Positions 1-11,570 are shown, numbered from the stretch's first letter. The stretch is 64,000 bases of DNA from Apostichopus japonicus (GCF_037975245.1 NC_092580.1:34441001-34505000), one strand, 5' to 3'. Notes: generated by a model not told the origin, from the sequence alone. Program-made: numbers and translations.

Positions 1-470
1 AGGATGATAATTAAAACCCTTCTCTTGATACAGCTGCAGTTTTATTGGATGTAGTTGGCTAACAGACCAAATCTGTTTGTTTAATTAGTACAGTCTGCGA
101 CAATAATGTTTTTTTATAATCACGATTTTAGAAATCAAACCTCATTAACATAAAATTTTCATTAGCATATGATATGCACATGTAAAGAGGTACAGTTTAT
201 GAAAAGTCACTTCAGATATCCTGTGCAGCAAAAAAACCCAAACATCTTGATTCACTGTCAACCCCAGTCCCCTTACATCGACACTGTAACCATGTGACCA
301 TGCATGCCTGATGGTATTACGTCAATTCAAACGATAATATGGTACTATACAATGATATCGCAAAGAGCAGAGAAACGTTCCAGTCATATATGGTTAGTTA
401 TATAGGAAAGTACATGTAGTGTTGGAGACAGGTATAAGAGAAATCAAAAGTACTTAATTAAAATGCATGA
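1..470. other. No gene; SINE-like repeat fragment inside
   Basis: No convincing coding sequence. About 228-320 resembles 46985-47045 (shared CCCAGTCCCCTTA followed by ATCGA and ACTGT blocks), so it is probably a piece of a dispersed repeat, likely SINE-derived. The last eight bases (463-470, ATGCATGA) are the left target duplication of the next element. Confidence 0.45.
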
Positions 471-845
471 CAGTGGCGTAGGAAGGTACTTTTGAGTGGG
501 GGGCTGAAGACGGATGGCCGGCCTGGGGAGGAGTCTAAGGGGAGGGGGTGTCCCCCTCCCCTTTGGATTTTTTTTGCATTTCCAGGTGGCCTCAGATGCA
601 ATTTGGTGCAATATAGCACACTTCAACCCACCCACTCCATTTTGTATATAATTTTGCATTTTCACCTGGCTTTAGATGCAATTTGGTGCTCTAAATGAGA
701 TTTTTTTCTCATTTGGAAATGAAAAAGGGGTTTTCTGACTTGCGAAGCGGGGGGGGGGGGCGGAATAATACTTCCGCCCCTCCACATTTTTCACTGGGGG
801 GGCTGGCGCCCCCCAGCCCCCCCCCCCCCGGTTCCTACGCCCTTG
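471..845. mobile_element. hAT-type MITE, copy A (375 bp)
   Basis: The ends are inverted: CAGTGGCGTAGGAA on the left and the reverse complement of CAAGGGCGTAGGAA on the right (12 of 14 matching). A perfect 8-bp direct duplication, ATGCATGA, flanks it at 463-470 and 846-853. Terminal repeats starting CAG/CAA with 8-bp duplications are the hallmark of the hAT superfamily. No transposase is encoded; the interior is G-run and C-run rich, so this is a non-autonomous derivative. A sister copy lies at 1573-1942 in the same orientation. Confidence 0.85.
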
Positions 846-853
846 ATGCATGA

Positions 854-1564
854 TATTATATAATTATGCTTCTATAGCAACTTAAACGTTCACATGGTTT
901 AAAGGTATGGCTTTACCAAGCATGATTAAGAGAAACAATATTAATATACGCATAAAATGAAGAAATCAAGAATTTCGGTGAACATGTACATTTTGATACA
1001 CGTTAGCCTATAGCTAAAGCATTAAGTGCTGCTTTTAGCCGCAACATATGGGATCTAGTCGTTTTGTATATAGTCATTTTCTGAGAGAGTTCATCTTTAA
1101 TTCAAGGTAGGACCTACATATCAGTCTCTATAAGATGCCTATAGCACTACTAATTCAAAAGCGAGACATATGCCTGCGGCTGCAGTAGGCTGATCCGAAT
1201 TCCTAGCAAGTTCATTTAATCAAGGTTGTTTTTATTCAGCAATAGACTTTCTTCAATAAAGATGAGAGAAGCACTATATATATGAGCCTGTGTGGACTTC
1301 ATCCAGATCGTAAACGAAACATGATGAAAAACTATACAGCAGGTTTAAATCATGACCGATGGTGACTGAAGGATTGAAAATGTTGGTCAACGTCACATTT
1401 TACCTCCGAAAAAACTTGCCATGTGCCTTGTAGCTGTATTGTGCGTTGAATTGTACATGTCATGTATTACTCACACAATAATCGGATATCCTTCAATCTA
1501 AGTAACGAAGCTAGGCGTGTTTATTACACCTCATCAGCGAGTTACGCACCGTCTAAGACCTATA
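854..1564. other. No gene recognised
   Basis: AT-rich spacer between two sister MITEs. I see no open frame of note, no RNA gene and no repeat beyond short A/T runs. Confidence 0.5.
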
Positions 1565-1572
1565 CTATTTGG

Positions 1573-1942
1573 CAGTGGCGTAGGAAGGTACTTTTGAGTG
1601 GGGGGGGGGGGGCTGAAGACTGATGGCCGGCTTGGGGAGGGGTCTAAGGGGAGGGGGTGACCCCCTCCTCTTTGGAATTTTTTTGCATTTCCAGGTGGCC
1701 TCAGATGCAATTTGGTGCAATATAGCACACTTCAACACCCACTCCATTTTGTAAAGAATTTTGCATTTTCACCTGGCCTTAGATGCAATTTGGTGCTTCA
1801 AATGAGTTTTTTTTCTCATTTGGAAATGAAAAAGGGGTTTTCTGACTTGCGGAGCGGGGGGGGGCGGAACGATACTTCCGCCCCCCCCCCCATATTTTCA
1901 CTGGGGGGCTGGCGCCCCCAGCCCCCGGTTCCTACGCCCTTG
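1573..1942. mobile_element. hAT-type MITE, copy B (370 bp)
   Basis: Same family and orientation as 471-845, with the same termini and nearly the same interior. The flanking 8-bp duplication is CTATTTGG (1565-1572) against CTATTTAG (1943-1950), one mismatch. The interior differs from copy A mainly in homopolymer G and C lengths and a few substitutions, so both belong to one subfamily. No transposase is encoded. Confidence 0.85.
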
Positions 1943-1950
1943 CTATTTAG

Positions 1951-3211
1951 TTCAAGTTTAATGTATAGTGTTTAAATTCTGTCGTCGCATATACCTTAAC
2001 ATTTATGGGTAACTTCACTATTTCTCCTGACATTATATAGGATCGGCGAGTATGGCAATAGGCAAATTAAAATGTTGTACATTCGACACAAATAGCAGGT
2101 TTAAATAATATAAAGGACAACTTTAACTAATAAACAAATGCAGCATTAAATAATGAAATACACACATCAACGATAACGATGAATTACACACAATGTGTGT
2201 TACCAACGTCGTTTTACATCAACCCTCGCTACAGCATCAGGATATAAAGGTGTTTTTTACTTAGGTAATCATACTGTATAATTTGGCTCTTCCCTTCTTA
2301 GATACCGTATTCAACTTTACATGATCTTTGTCTGTGTTTGTTAATATTTTACTGCTCAATCATTTGTAACAAACGATACCTCGTATTGCCGAGTTTTCAT
2401 TTTGGTGTAGACGATAAAGTGTTGATGGGGCAGAGGGTTACAAAAAGGGCCACATGGAGAAACTTTAACCCTCAGTTGTGTATACTTTATCTTCCGTCTG
2501 ATTTCTAACCATCGTATCACATATGATACTCATCTTCAACACTACCTTCCAGCCTATCACGAAGCGTTGATCTTGCATACTCAGAAACGTGTTTCTGCAT
2601 GGGTTGAATTACTAAAATAGGTCAATTGACATACAGAACCAGTTCCGCGAGATATGAATGTTTATTACAGTTTTTATGCTAGTAAGAACCACCATTTGTA
2701 AATAATGTAATTTAAAACAAACATACTGCAAATATGGTGATGGGAAGTTGTTTTTGAGATGAACTGAGCGCAGAGCCAAATTTAGAGTTCTTTAAAATGA
2801 AATGATCTGAGCCGTGAAACCAACAGCGACTTGCGTAAGCTGTCCATGTCCTTCAAGGGTTAGTGATTTGAACCTCACACGATCTTACAGCACTGGCGAC
2901 CTTATCAGTAATAATTAAACGTGAAAGTAATTAGTTGTTTCCTGGTATGTGTAACCATGGAGGTAAAACAGTTTACCTCCGTGGTGTAACTTGCCGAACA
3001 TATAGAACGAACTAAATGCTTTCTTTGTTTAACGAAAGCTTAGGCTTTGCCGTTAATAAACTCAGCTGGATTTAATGCAATTTGTTTTAAAGTACAGTGA
3101 TGACGTCCCAGCTTATAGACAAACACTTTATGAACCGAGAATACTCTATAAACGTCTAAATGTCCCGGCTCCTATCGAGAATATGAAACTCTTGACGTAA
3201 TAACTACCCAT
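1951..3211. other. No gene recognised
   Basis: AT-rich non-coding sequence. There is no long open frame, tRNA or tandem repeat. A short inverted pair (GGAGGTAAAACAGTTTACCTCC) sits near 2959-2980. Confidence 0.5.
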
Positions 3212-4318
3212 TAGTCGGGTCAATATAGGATTTGACCTCAAAAAAATTGCAACAAAAGGTTTTTTTGCTTTAAGTCGCTCTATAGGTTACTGACATCTCC
3301 AGAAAAAAAGTCTCCCAAAATCGGACCCCGGGAAAGGGGTTAATTTGCATAATTCCAAAATGGCGGACCCCAAAGGCTTCAATGTACCGAAAACCTCCTT
3401 ATACTTCAATTTTGGCATATGAAATGTATTACCAACCTATAGGAACATGATGCCAGAATACCAAATAAGCACATTTTCAATGTTATATGACGTCACCATA
3501 GGGTAGGGATGACGTATGTGACCCAAAATTAACATATATCAGCCGATTAGGTTGAAATTAACACATAATTTTCAAACGAAACCAGGCAGATGTAATACAT
3601 AGAAGGGAACCTACTCGAATTGACTTGTTCATGAAGTAGAAACGACATCGAATTACGTCAGCAACCAATTGATGCTCATTTTCAAGTAGCTATACCAAGG
3701 GCGCAACCACGTATAAAAGGTACGGGGGTCCCAGTCAGATTGTGTTGGAGGCGCTCAATCCCCGATAAGTTTTCGTTTCTCTGCCAGAAGTTGAGGTTCC
3801 ACATGAGGTTTGGGCGTGAGCCTCCAAGTGGTTGTGCCCTTGGGCTATACACGTAACATTTCAGATGACATTAGGATGTTGTGGAGGAATGACATAAACA
3901 TTAGGACCAGCATTCTGAGGATATGACAATTAACCTAGTGCAACAGGGTCACATATACCTATGTATTCTACACGTCAACGTCATCATCGGATTCAATGTC
4001 TGGTCCCAGTGTCTGGTTAAAGGGGTTCTCACAGAAATCCACTTGGCATGGTCCACATGCTGCTGTGCAGGGTAATCCATACCCTCGTCAAGTACACCGC
4101 CTCGTCGTACACGCCGTTTGACAGTTACAATGTACAACCTTGAGTAAGCAGTCAGGGGCAGGCGACTTGTCACACATTACAGGCTTGAATAGATTGTTCT
4201 CAAGCTTCCAGCCCCAGTCCGTTGCATGGAGGTCTTTCTCCTGGCCGCACCAAGCTCTGATTTGATAGTAACACCTCAATGAGTGGAATTTCGTCGCTGA
4301 CGCAGTCGGGGGTAGCCG
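3212..4318. repeat. Left arm of the 1.1-kb inverted repeat
   Basis: Reverse complement of 5338-6456. It holds the 3' end of the PIN/CXC gene on the minus strand, its 3' flank, a nested 147-bp MITE and the element terminus. The few differences seen include one base within the MITE (GAAGTTGAGG here, GAAGATGAGG in the reverse complement of the other arm) and a base in the A-run near 3256. High identity points to a recent duplication or ongoing gene conversion. Confidence 0.85.
3696..3842. mobile_element. 147-bp hAT-type MITE nested in left arm
   Basis: The termini CAAGGGCGCAACCAC and GTGGTTGTGCCCTTG are inverted with one mismatch. The flanking 8-bp duplication is AGCTATAC (3688-3695) against GGCTATAC (3843-3850). 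No coding capacity. The same insertion, with the same site, is found in the other arm at 5816-5962, so it preceded the arm duplication. Confidence 0.85.
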
Positions 4319-5337
4319 TTCTGGAGTAACAAAACTTGTCACCAGAAGCAACCTTCTTCCTCAATACCTTATGTCTCAGCTTGGCTAGATCCTCTGTTGC
4401 TTTTCCACCAAAGAGTAACGCCATTGCTTTGTTTCCACATTGTTCAATAGTGTCAGATGTTTCTCCGACACTCTCAAAACGAACTGCACACGAAACTAGG
4501 TCTTTGTCCCCCTCGATAATCTTCTGGAACAACGACTTTTCCCCCACACCAAATAGCATGGATGAAGAGCAAGTGAGAGCACATGGTTTGACCCAGCAGA
4601 AGTTTGAGCTCATTAATGTTATAAACTCGAACTTGGTGCCTGGATTTGTCGTTAGACCGGAAGAACAAAGTTTTGTTTTCTGGGTTCATATAGAACAAGA
4701 GAAGAACCAACAAGTCGGTGTCTTCTCCAACTAGAGTAGTTGTTCCAGTTTCGGAAGCTGCAATGGCGGCATGAACAATGTCACAGTCCGCATCTGCCTG
4801 ACAGTTGACTACATGACATCCTTTCTCTCGAAGCCTATTGCTTATCATGTTAATTAGTGCCTGTTTGTTACTTCCCCTTGAGAGAAACTCATCCTTTGTC
4901 CCACGGAACACTGCTCCAGGGGTTACGCTCACCAGTGGGTGCTGCCTGTGTTGCCGTCTCTCGTGAGTGCTGTCTTTGGTAGATGGTGTCTCTTGGTACC
5001 CATCAAAGACAACAGTTGCAGTGCCATAGTTTCTAAGGGTGAAATCTGCATAACAGTTGGCGATGGTGTCATATGTAGTGCCTTTATCCCAGGGAACTCG
5101 ATGCATCAGTGAACCGCCATCTAATATATAACTCTCAGTCTTTGGGATATCACTGGTTATCGCTGTCTCTGACTGCCCATTAGCTAACTCCTCAATAGCT
5201 CTCGCCAACTGTGCTTTATCTGGCTTCCGGAATACACCATTTGCTTCAAAAAGCGAAGGGGGGGTGGGGGAAGGAGTCACTTCGAACTCCAGAACATCTC
5301 CCAAGGATAGGTCTCCAGCTTCTGCGACAAGTTTTGT
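3968..5337 (-). pseudogene. Decayed PIN-like nuclease plus Tesmin/TSO1 CXC-domain protein
   Basis: Read on the minus strand. The 5' part (about 5337-4560) carries acidic motifs of a PIN/FEN1-like fold: DGGSLMHRVPW, TVVFDGY, DADCDIVHAA and VGEDTDLLVLLL. Then come WGW and a cysteine-rich tail (CNCQTACTTRRC, later CTAACGPCQ) typical of a CXC domain, ending in an acidic stretch and a TAG at 3968-3970. From memory of the family, intact proteins of this architecture are widespread in invertebrate genomes and look transposon-borne. This copy is dead: a small deletion and frameshift near 4550-4562, another frameshift near 4330, and a TGA at 4088-4090 where a CXC cysteine is expected. The true 5' end is missing: upstream of 5337 the frame runs into antisense of the other arm, so the apparent ATG at 5379 is not original. 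Confidence 0.75.
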
Positions 5338-5690
5338 TACGGCTACCCCCGACTGCGTCAGCGACGAAATTCCACTCATTGAGGTGTTACTATCAAATCA
5401 GAGCTTGGTGCGGCCAGGAGAAAGACCTCCATGCAACGGACTGGGGCTGGAAGCTTGAGAACAATCTATTCAAGCCTGTAATGTGTGACAAGTCGCCTGC
5501 CCCTGACTGCTTACTCAAGGTTGTACATTGTAACTGTCAAACGGCGTGTACGACGAGGCGGTGTACTTGACGAGGGTATGGATTACCCTGCACAGCAGCA
5601 TGTGGACCATGCCAAGTGGATTTCTGTGAGAACCCCTTTAACCAGACACTGGGACCAGACATTGAATCCGATGATGACGTTGACGTGTAG
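5338..5690 (+). pseudogene. Duplicated 3' end of the PIN/CXC gene in the right arm
   Basis: Inverted second copy of the last ~115 codons of the gene on the other strand. It covers the segment from LPPTASATKFHSL through WGWKLENN, CNCQTACTTRRC and the acidic C terminus, with TAG at 5688-5690. It has the same in-frame TGA (5568-5570) as the left arm. The nuclease part is absent. An open frame reading into it from 5211 is a chance fusion with antisense of the gene centre. Confidence 0.75.
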
Positions 5691-5815
5691 AATACATAGG
5701 TATATGTGACCCTGTTGCACTAGGTTAATTGTCATATCCTCAGAATGCTGGTCCTAATGTTTATGTCATTCCTCCACAACATCCTAATGTCATCTGAAAT
5801 GTTACGTGTATAGCC

Positions 5816-5962
5816 CAAGGGCACAACCACTTGGAGGCTCACGCCCAAACCTCATGTGGAACCTCATCTTCTGGCAGAGAAACGAAAACTTATCGGGGAT
5901 TGAGCGCCTCCAACACAATCTGACTGGGACCCCCGTACCTTTTATACGTGGTTGCGCCCTTG
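5816..5962. mobile_element. 147-bp hAT-type MITE nested in right arm
   Basis: Inverted counterpart of the MITE at 3696-3842, flanked by GTATAGCC (5808-5815) and GTATAGCT (5963-5970). Its position relative to the arm is identical, so this is one insertion event copied by the arm duplication. Confidence 0.85.
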
Positions 5963-6456
5963 GTATAGCTACTTGAAAATGAGCATCAATTGGTTGCTGA
6001 CGTAATTCGATGTCGTTTCTACTTCATGAACAAGTCAATTCGAGTAGGTTCCCTTCTATGTATTACATCTGCCTGGTTTCGTTTGAAAATTATGTGTTAA
6101 TTTCAACCTAATCGGCTGATATATGTTAATTTTGGGTCACATACGTCATCCCTACCCTATGGTGACGTCATATAACATTGAAAATGTGCTTATTTGGTAT
6201 TCTGGCATCATGTTCCTATAGGTTGGTAATACATTTCATATGCCAAAATTGAAGTATAAGGAGGTTTTCGGTACATTGAAGCCTTTGGGGTCCGCCATTT
6301 TGGAATTATGCAAATTAACCCCTTTCCCGGGGTCCGATTTTGGGAGACTTTTTTTCTGGAAATGTCAGTAACCTATAGAGCGACTTAAAGCAAAAAAACT
6401 TTTTGTTGCAATTTTTTTGAGGTTGAGGCCATTTTCCCCATATATTGACCCGACTA

Positions 6457-7328
6457 CATGCAGTGTAGAGACTGTATATAGTGGCAATGGATATTTTTGG
6501 GTAACCATGGCAGCGTACATCAATGTAACACTTCATGTGATTCAGACGTCACGTCTATGTTGACATCTTGTCTAGGGATACAAAGCAAGAGTTCGAGCAG
6601 AGCATGCTTGCAGTTAAGTAATGTCATCAACATGTGACTAAATTACACATGTCCTTTCGTGCATATATACATAAGCTTAATGCCACATCTAGACGTTATC
6701 ATGTTTAAAGGGATCTCCCGCACAACGTAATGTCTTAATTAATGTCAATTTATAGAGAGCGATCCATTTTATCACGTTATGATCATTATTTTCACACTGT
6801 TATCACACTGACAAAGTAAATTTCGCATATGTCTTGCATACGATATTATACAATCTACAGCTTCTTGGCACTATTATTGTAATTGATACAGATCATTAAA
6901 TGTGACGGGTTTTTTTCAGTCTACATTCGACGGCCACTTTCATCAAACAAACCGGTTTTCAATTGCTCGACGCTGGTATATGACACACAGCACAGGGAGA
7001 TGTGATTCCACCCAATACCTTTAATTTGATTATGCACCTTTAAATTAATGATAAGGTGTGCTTTTCATGGCACTGTGGGTATCGAATGATATCAAATTGA
7101 TTTCCTAATATGCTTAGAATGCAGCCAATTGGGGCTGGTCAAGGTATAGAATTATGATGGCATCGTTTTAAGAATATGACACTCTAATGTCTGTTCATTA
7201 AATTTCATCGCAAGAAGATGAATCGCTTTGATATAAAGCAATATCTTAGCAGTGAAACTGAAAAGGGAGCATTGGCCGAAGTAAAACACAATCTAAGTAT
7301 GTTAAGCCTTACATTTAAACTGCTATTA
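6457..7328. other. No gene recognised
   Basis: AT-rich spacer between the foldback element and the small TA hairpin. No supported feature. Confidence 0.5.
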
Positions 7329-7363
7329 TTAGTTGGCGTACGTTAGCAGGGAAGTCCAGAGCC

Positions 7364-7420
<57 letters not shown>

Positions 7421-7448
7421 TCTGGACTTCCCTGCCGTACGCCAACTA
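7329..7448. repeat. Near-perfect hairpin around a (TA)n core
   Basis: The left arm ATTAGTTGGCGTACG, TTA, GCAGGGAAGTCCAGAGCCAT is mirrored on the right by the reverse complement without the TTA. About 34 paired bases flank a ~50-bp (TA)n tract at 7367-7415. This may be a tiny palindromic MITE expanded at its centre. No target duplication could be fixed. Confidence 0.8.
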
Positions 7449-7449
7449 A

Positions 7450-10400
7450 TTATAGTAACGCATGCAAGATTCGTTGCGGATTAGATCATTCGAAGGGGCG
7501 ATCGCGGTTTAAAATTACATCCAATATCGTCACGAATGGGTTTGGAAGGAAATTGAGCACACGGCACAAATGTTCTCGCCGCTGCGATGGATCTATTATG
7601 TTGACAGCATGTAGACTAACCTAGCAGAAGGCCTCTTTAGAAAACCATGAGACGCCATTTACGTAAATGTTGTTACATTTTTACTACAGACTGCCAATTG
7701 AATATCGGAGGTTTACTATGTGTTTGTAATGAACTTGCCAATTAGTTAATATTTGCAGTCGACCTGTCCCCTTCTGACACAAACTTAAGTCACCGATATT
7801 TTCTTTCGAGCTTACCATTTTATATTATTTGCTTCCAGTGAGGTTTTTATTTTTATTTTATTTTTTGAGACCTAAAACATCCTGAATATTTGGAAGGGAA
7901 TGACACAAATCAAAAAGTAATTTTACGGAAAGGCTTCACCGAATATGCCAATTAAGCAGCTCTCCCTTCGACAGTATCGTACTAAATATTATTTTATGTA
8001 TTTTATCTTGGGCACTAATTGAAAGTCGAACTATCTATGCTTTGCAATAACATACAAAACAAAGATGCCGGTCTATGATAAAGATTATCTCAGATACACA
8101 GAAGCCTGTAGGACAACTGTCAATGATAAAAGATTATGTACATCAAATAATTTATACTGTCGATATGTTTCCATCTTCGTTACTCTGAAGTATGCATACT
8201 TCATTCAAGAGTAATGTCAGAATTAAGTAGGCTTACAATTTATTTGACTGCGCACTGATCTAAAAAGGGTGCGTAACTGTACTTTTTTGAAAAGGAGACA
8301 TGTAAATATGACCGGTTATGAAGACTATTATCTAATGCAACTGTTGTTATTCTTTAAAATATTTAGAGAAATTAGATAAATGTACGATTATGCATAATCA
8401 TAAAAGGAATTCACATATAAGAAATGGTCGGTGAATAAATGAAATTACTGTGACGTAAAATCACGTGTATGATAATATCACACCATCTTGTTTTCGGAGT
8501 TAAAATAGAAGACTGTACTAATAAAGGCGATTCCTGCTTTAAGAGGCTACAAGTATAATGACTCAGTCGTCTTTACGAGTAGCGAGAATTGTAAATTCTG
8601 ACCACTGTTAGTGGCCTCAGTCACATAAGAGGTATTTTCTGTCATCTATAGCCTACCGGTAGCATTACATGTTAGATGTGAGCAGTAAGGTAGCCATTAG
8701 TATACAACATACTTAACTTTCCGTTTATAAACCTGTATATACATATATCTGTACAGGCCTATACATGACGCGTAAAGTCTTCCCGCACCTGCCCGACAGT
8801 CTGCGCAAGCCTATACCGTGTACTTTATCATATACAGTAATATGCATAGGGAAACAATTTTTGCCTCCGAAATTTCAGATGAGGCAAGTTCCTCGTGGGA
8901 TTGGCAAAGGCATATATTTGAGCCTCATTATTAATGCATAAGTTTTGAATATAACGCTAGGCTCCATCGACAGACTTGTCACATCCACTAGTTCTTCAGG
9001 CTTCTCGGATGTCAACGAAGCTTGACGGTGGACGATAAATTACATCTCGGCCGCGAAATATTATAAGTTTATAGAAATCGAGTTGATGCAATATCTTCGT
9101 GATATCTCCTTCTGCGCACACAGGACGAATCACCTTGGCTGTTTTATAGAATATCACAAAGCAATAGGCTACTAACCAAAACATACTACACAGTCTTCGT
9201 CGTGCTGAGGTACAATAATATAGATATCACGCTATGGGAAGGACTCTCGTGTTAGCAAAAAAATGAAAATACGGTGCCAATCAATGCCAATAGTGGACTT
9301 GTATGAAACGCATGGACAGTTACACAGGTTTGTTACCGGTTGTGTAATGTATGCACTATACCTGACAAGTAGAACAATTTAGTTACTCGGGGACAATTTA
9401 AACGTTAATTTATCATAACATGGTCTTTTGAAAACGCAGATCCGGGGGGGGGGGCGTACCCCTTCAACCTCACACGAAAAATTAAAAGCAGTTATTGGTA
9501 AAAGCTTGCGCGAAGACTTAATTTATAGCCTAAATATGCTCAAAGTGCACCATTTTGTCATGACTAAATTTGACTATGTTCGGTGTCAGGTCGGCGCTAA
9601 GTCATGTAGGCATGGGGTCCAGGGGCCATAGCGGGGGGTCCAGGGGGTCCCTTGCATGGATGCGGGTTTTTTATGTAGACGTAATTAAATTATAGTCATC
9701 AGTTGAAGGAAGATATATCTTCCTGCTTTTTTTTGCATGACAAATTTACTTTGGTGGACATCAAGGGGGCATCGAACATTTTTAGGGGGCCTTATCCCCC
9801 ATGCCCCCCCCCCCCCTCTGCCGCTTGTGACGCCACTGGGCACATGTATGAGCCTATTGTCTATTGATCATTTATTATTGTCACATCTGTATCACAAGGT
9901 TCGAATCTTTTCATACAACAACTATAAATCCGAAGAGGTTGTACCCTCGTTAGATGTTAATTATACCGTTGTAAAAGTCAATGACAGAAGTCTGTTATCT
10001 CTTCAAACCAATTTGAAACGCTATCGCTGGCCGTGGGCGTAGTTTGGCGCCAAACGAACCATTACTGTTAAAATTACCGACTGTGGAACTTAATGATAAT
10101 CACTGCCAAAGGCAAATGACACTTTTTGAACTGTCATCGTATATATGCATGCGTTGTGTAGGATATTGCTAACACTTTTTGGGGGGGAAGTTGTCAACCA
10201 ACTTTACACGTCGGTGTATGCATATTACTTGAGTAAGTGTATGCCTATTAACGTTTGATACCAGACATTAGTTCAACGGAAAGCAAAAGTTAGAACGCCA
10301 TGCAGACATATTAAGAACATTACGCTCATCAATCAATCAAATGATGCAACAAAAATGTTTTCGGAGAAAAACAATTCCCGACATCTTTGAAAATAATTAT

Positions 10401-11232
10401 CACAACATGACTTGTGATGTCTCAATACATTGAGCTATGACAAATTAGTCACGTGGTTACAAATTTCAACTTTACGCTTACATAGTACACTTGAAACTGC
10501 TCCCTTTACATATGACACTGACCGACATTTCGGTGGATCTTCGGCGTGGTAGGACCTGTTGCGAGAGTTTTAATTACGGTAAGCGGTCGTATGTCACTAT
10601 TAATCTCAACTGGTACCGTATATGCTGGTATAACCGAATAAACGCCAGTGTGAGTTACATGCTTGAAAACACACACCGTAATGAATGAAAACGCAAAATC
10701 AGGACACAAGGTATTTCTTTTGTGAAAATTGTTTTCAAATTGCAACCAGCCAATGAAGTTCGTCGAGTAAACTGTTCAATTAAAGCAAAAAATTGTTATT
10801 CATTTATCGATTGCTTAGCGCATGATTAGTAACCTCTTACGATATAATTGCCTATAGTATTCCAAACATGAAGACATGTTGCCATGATAATTTCTGTGTC
10901 GGGATATTTCTGAAACATCATTTAGAAAGAGTATTTCGGTTAATGAGCAATTGTTGTTATGTAAACGAGACGAAATTGTCAAAATTTGTCATCTTGGATA
11001 AACTTGTGTTTCAAAGCCATAGTGTGTAGTATATTACATGACTCAATAAACCAAGACTATATAGGAAGTGGATTAAGAAACGAAGACAAAACGGATAACA
11101 TATTCATGTTTGTGGAGCTGGTAGTTGTTAGGTATTAATTCCCTCACTATAGTGCCCCTCATACTTACAGTACCTAGCGTCACACTTTCATTGTGTTACA
11201 TTTTGTAATATTCATTCCACTGCCAAGTACTG
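7450..11232. other. Gene-free stretch with one solitary hAT-like end
   Basis: No coding sequence or RNA gene that I can support. Around 9425-9838 there are G-runs and C-runs. The sequence ending at 9838 (reverse complement CAGTGGCGTCACAAGCGG) looks like one end of a hAT element followed by GGCACATG, but I found no matching left end or duplication. Confidence 0.45.
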
Positions 11233-11259
11233 CTGACGAAGGTTCCAGGGGGACCGAAA
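11233..11259 (+). ncRNA. Hammerhead-ribozyme-like core, Penelope type
   Basis: CTGACGA (11233-11239) matches the conserved CUGANGA box. A 6-bp stem follows (GGTTCC 11241-11246, GGGACC 11250-11255, one G-U pair, loop AGG), then GAAA (11256-11259). Penelope-like retroelements are known to carry minimal hammerheads with this spacing, including an extra A before stem II. Helix III and the cleavage triplet are not clear here, so this may be a degenerate remnant. No Penelope coding sequence is nearby. Confidence 0.4.
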
Positions 11260-11335
11260 TTCCCAATATACTTTCTAAAACAATTCTCCTTATTTGTCAA
11301 GAATGAGTTATGAGTCATATCTTATTTCTCTGCTT

Positions 11336-11493
11336 TTGTATAATTATATATAGGACTATATATATCTTAAATCATATACATATTAAATCATATATATAAA
11401 TGTATATATATAATTTTTTTACTTATAAATATACATGTATATAAATATATAAATGTATATATATATATATATATATATAAATGTATATATACA

Positions 11494-11540
<47 letters not shown>
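11336..11540. repeat. AT microsatellite region
   Basis: Imperfect TA-rich DNA with two purer (TA)n runs, about 11456-11479 and 11500-11538. Confidence 0.85.
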
Positions 11541-11541
<1 letters not shown>

Positions 11542-11570
11542 CATGTACATGTATAAATAAATAAATACAT

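Larger units (their letters stand above)
3212..6456. mobile_element. Foldback (long inverted repeat) transposon with PIN/CXC gene remnant
   Basis: The two ~1.1-kb arms, 3212-4318 and 5338-6456, are reverse complements with only scattered differences by eye. They enclose a ~1.0-kb unique centre. The outer ends share TAGTCGGGTCAATATA in inverted orientation (from 3212 and ending at 6456). A TA dinucleotide could be the target duplication, but I cannot establish it. The left end lacks a short block present on the right (about 6428-6440), so the ends are not fully symmetric. Coding content is a decayed gene whose 3' third lies in the arms. Superfamily not determined. Confidence 0.8.
5338..6456. 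repeat. Right arm of the 1.1-kb inverted repeat
   Basis: Reverse complement of 3212-4318. It includes a ~12-bp block near 6428-6440 (GGCCATTTTCCCC) missing from the left arm, so the left terminus has suffered a small deletion or replacement. Confidence 0.85.

Noticed and set aside
1712-1975. 87-codon frame through a MITE
   Set aside because: Crosses the MITE end and low-complexity G/C runs; no domain.
5211-5570. 119-codon plus-strand frame as an independent gene
   Set aside because: The first half is antisense of the PIN gene centre; only the second half is the duplicated 3' end.
9428-9838. Complete hAT element
   Set aside because: Only the right end is convincing; no matching left terminus or 8-bp duplication was found.
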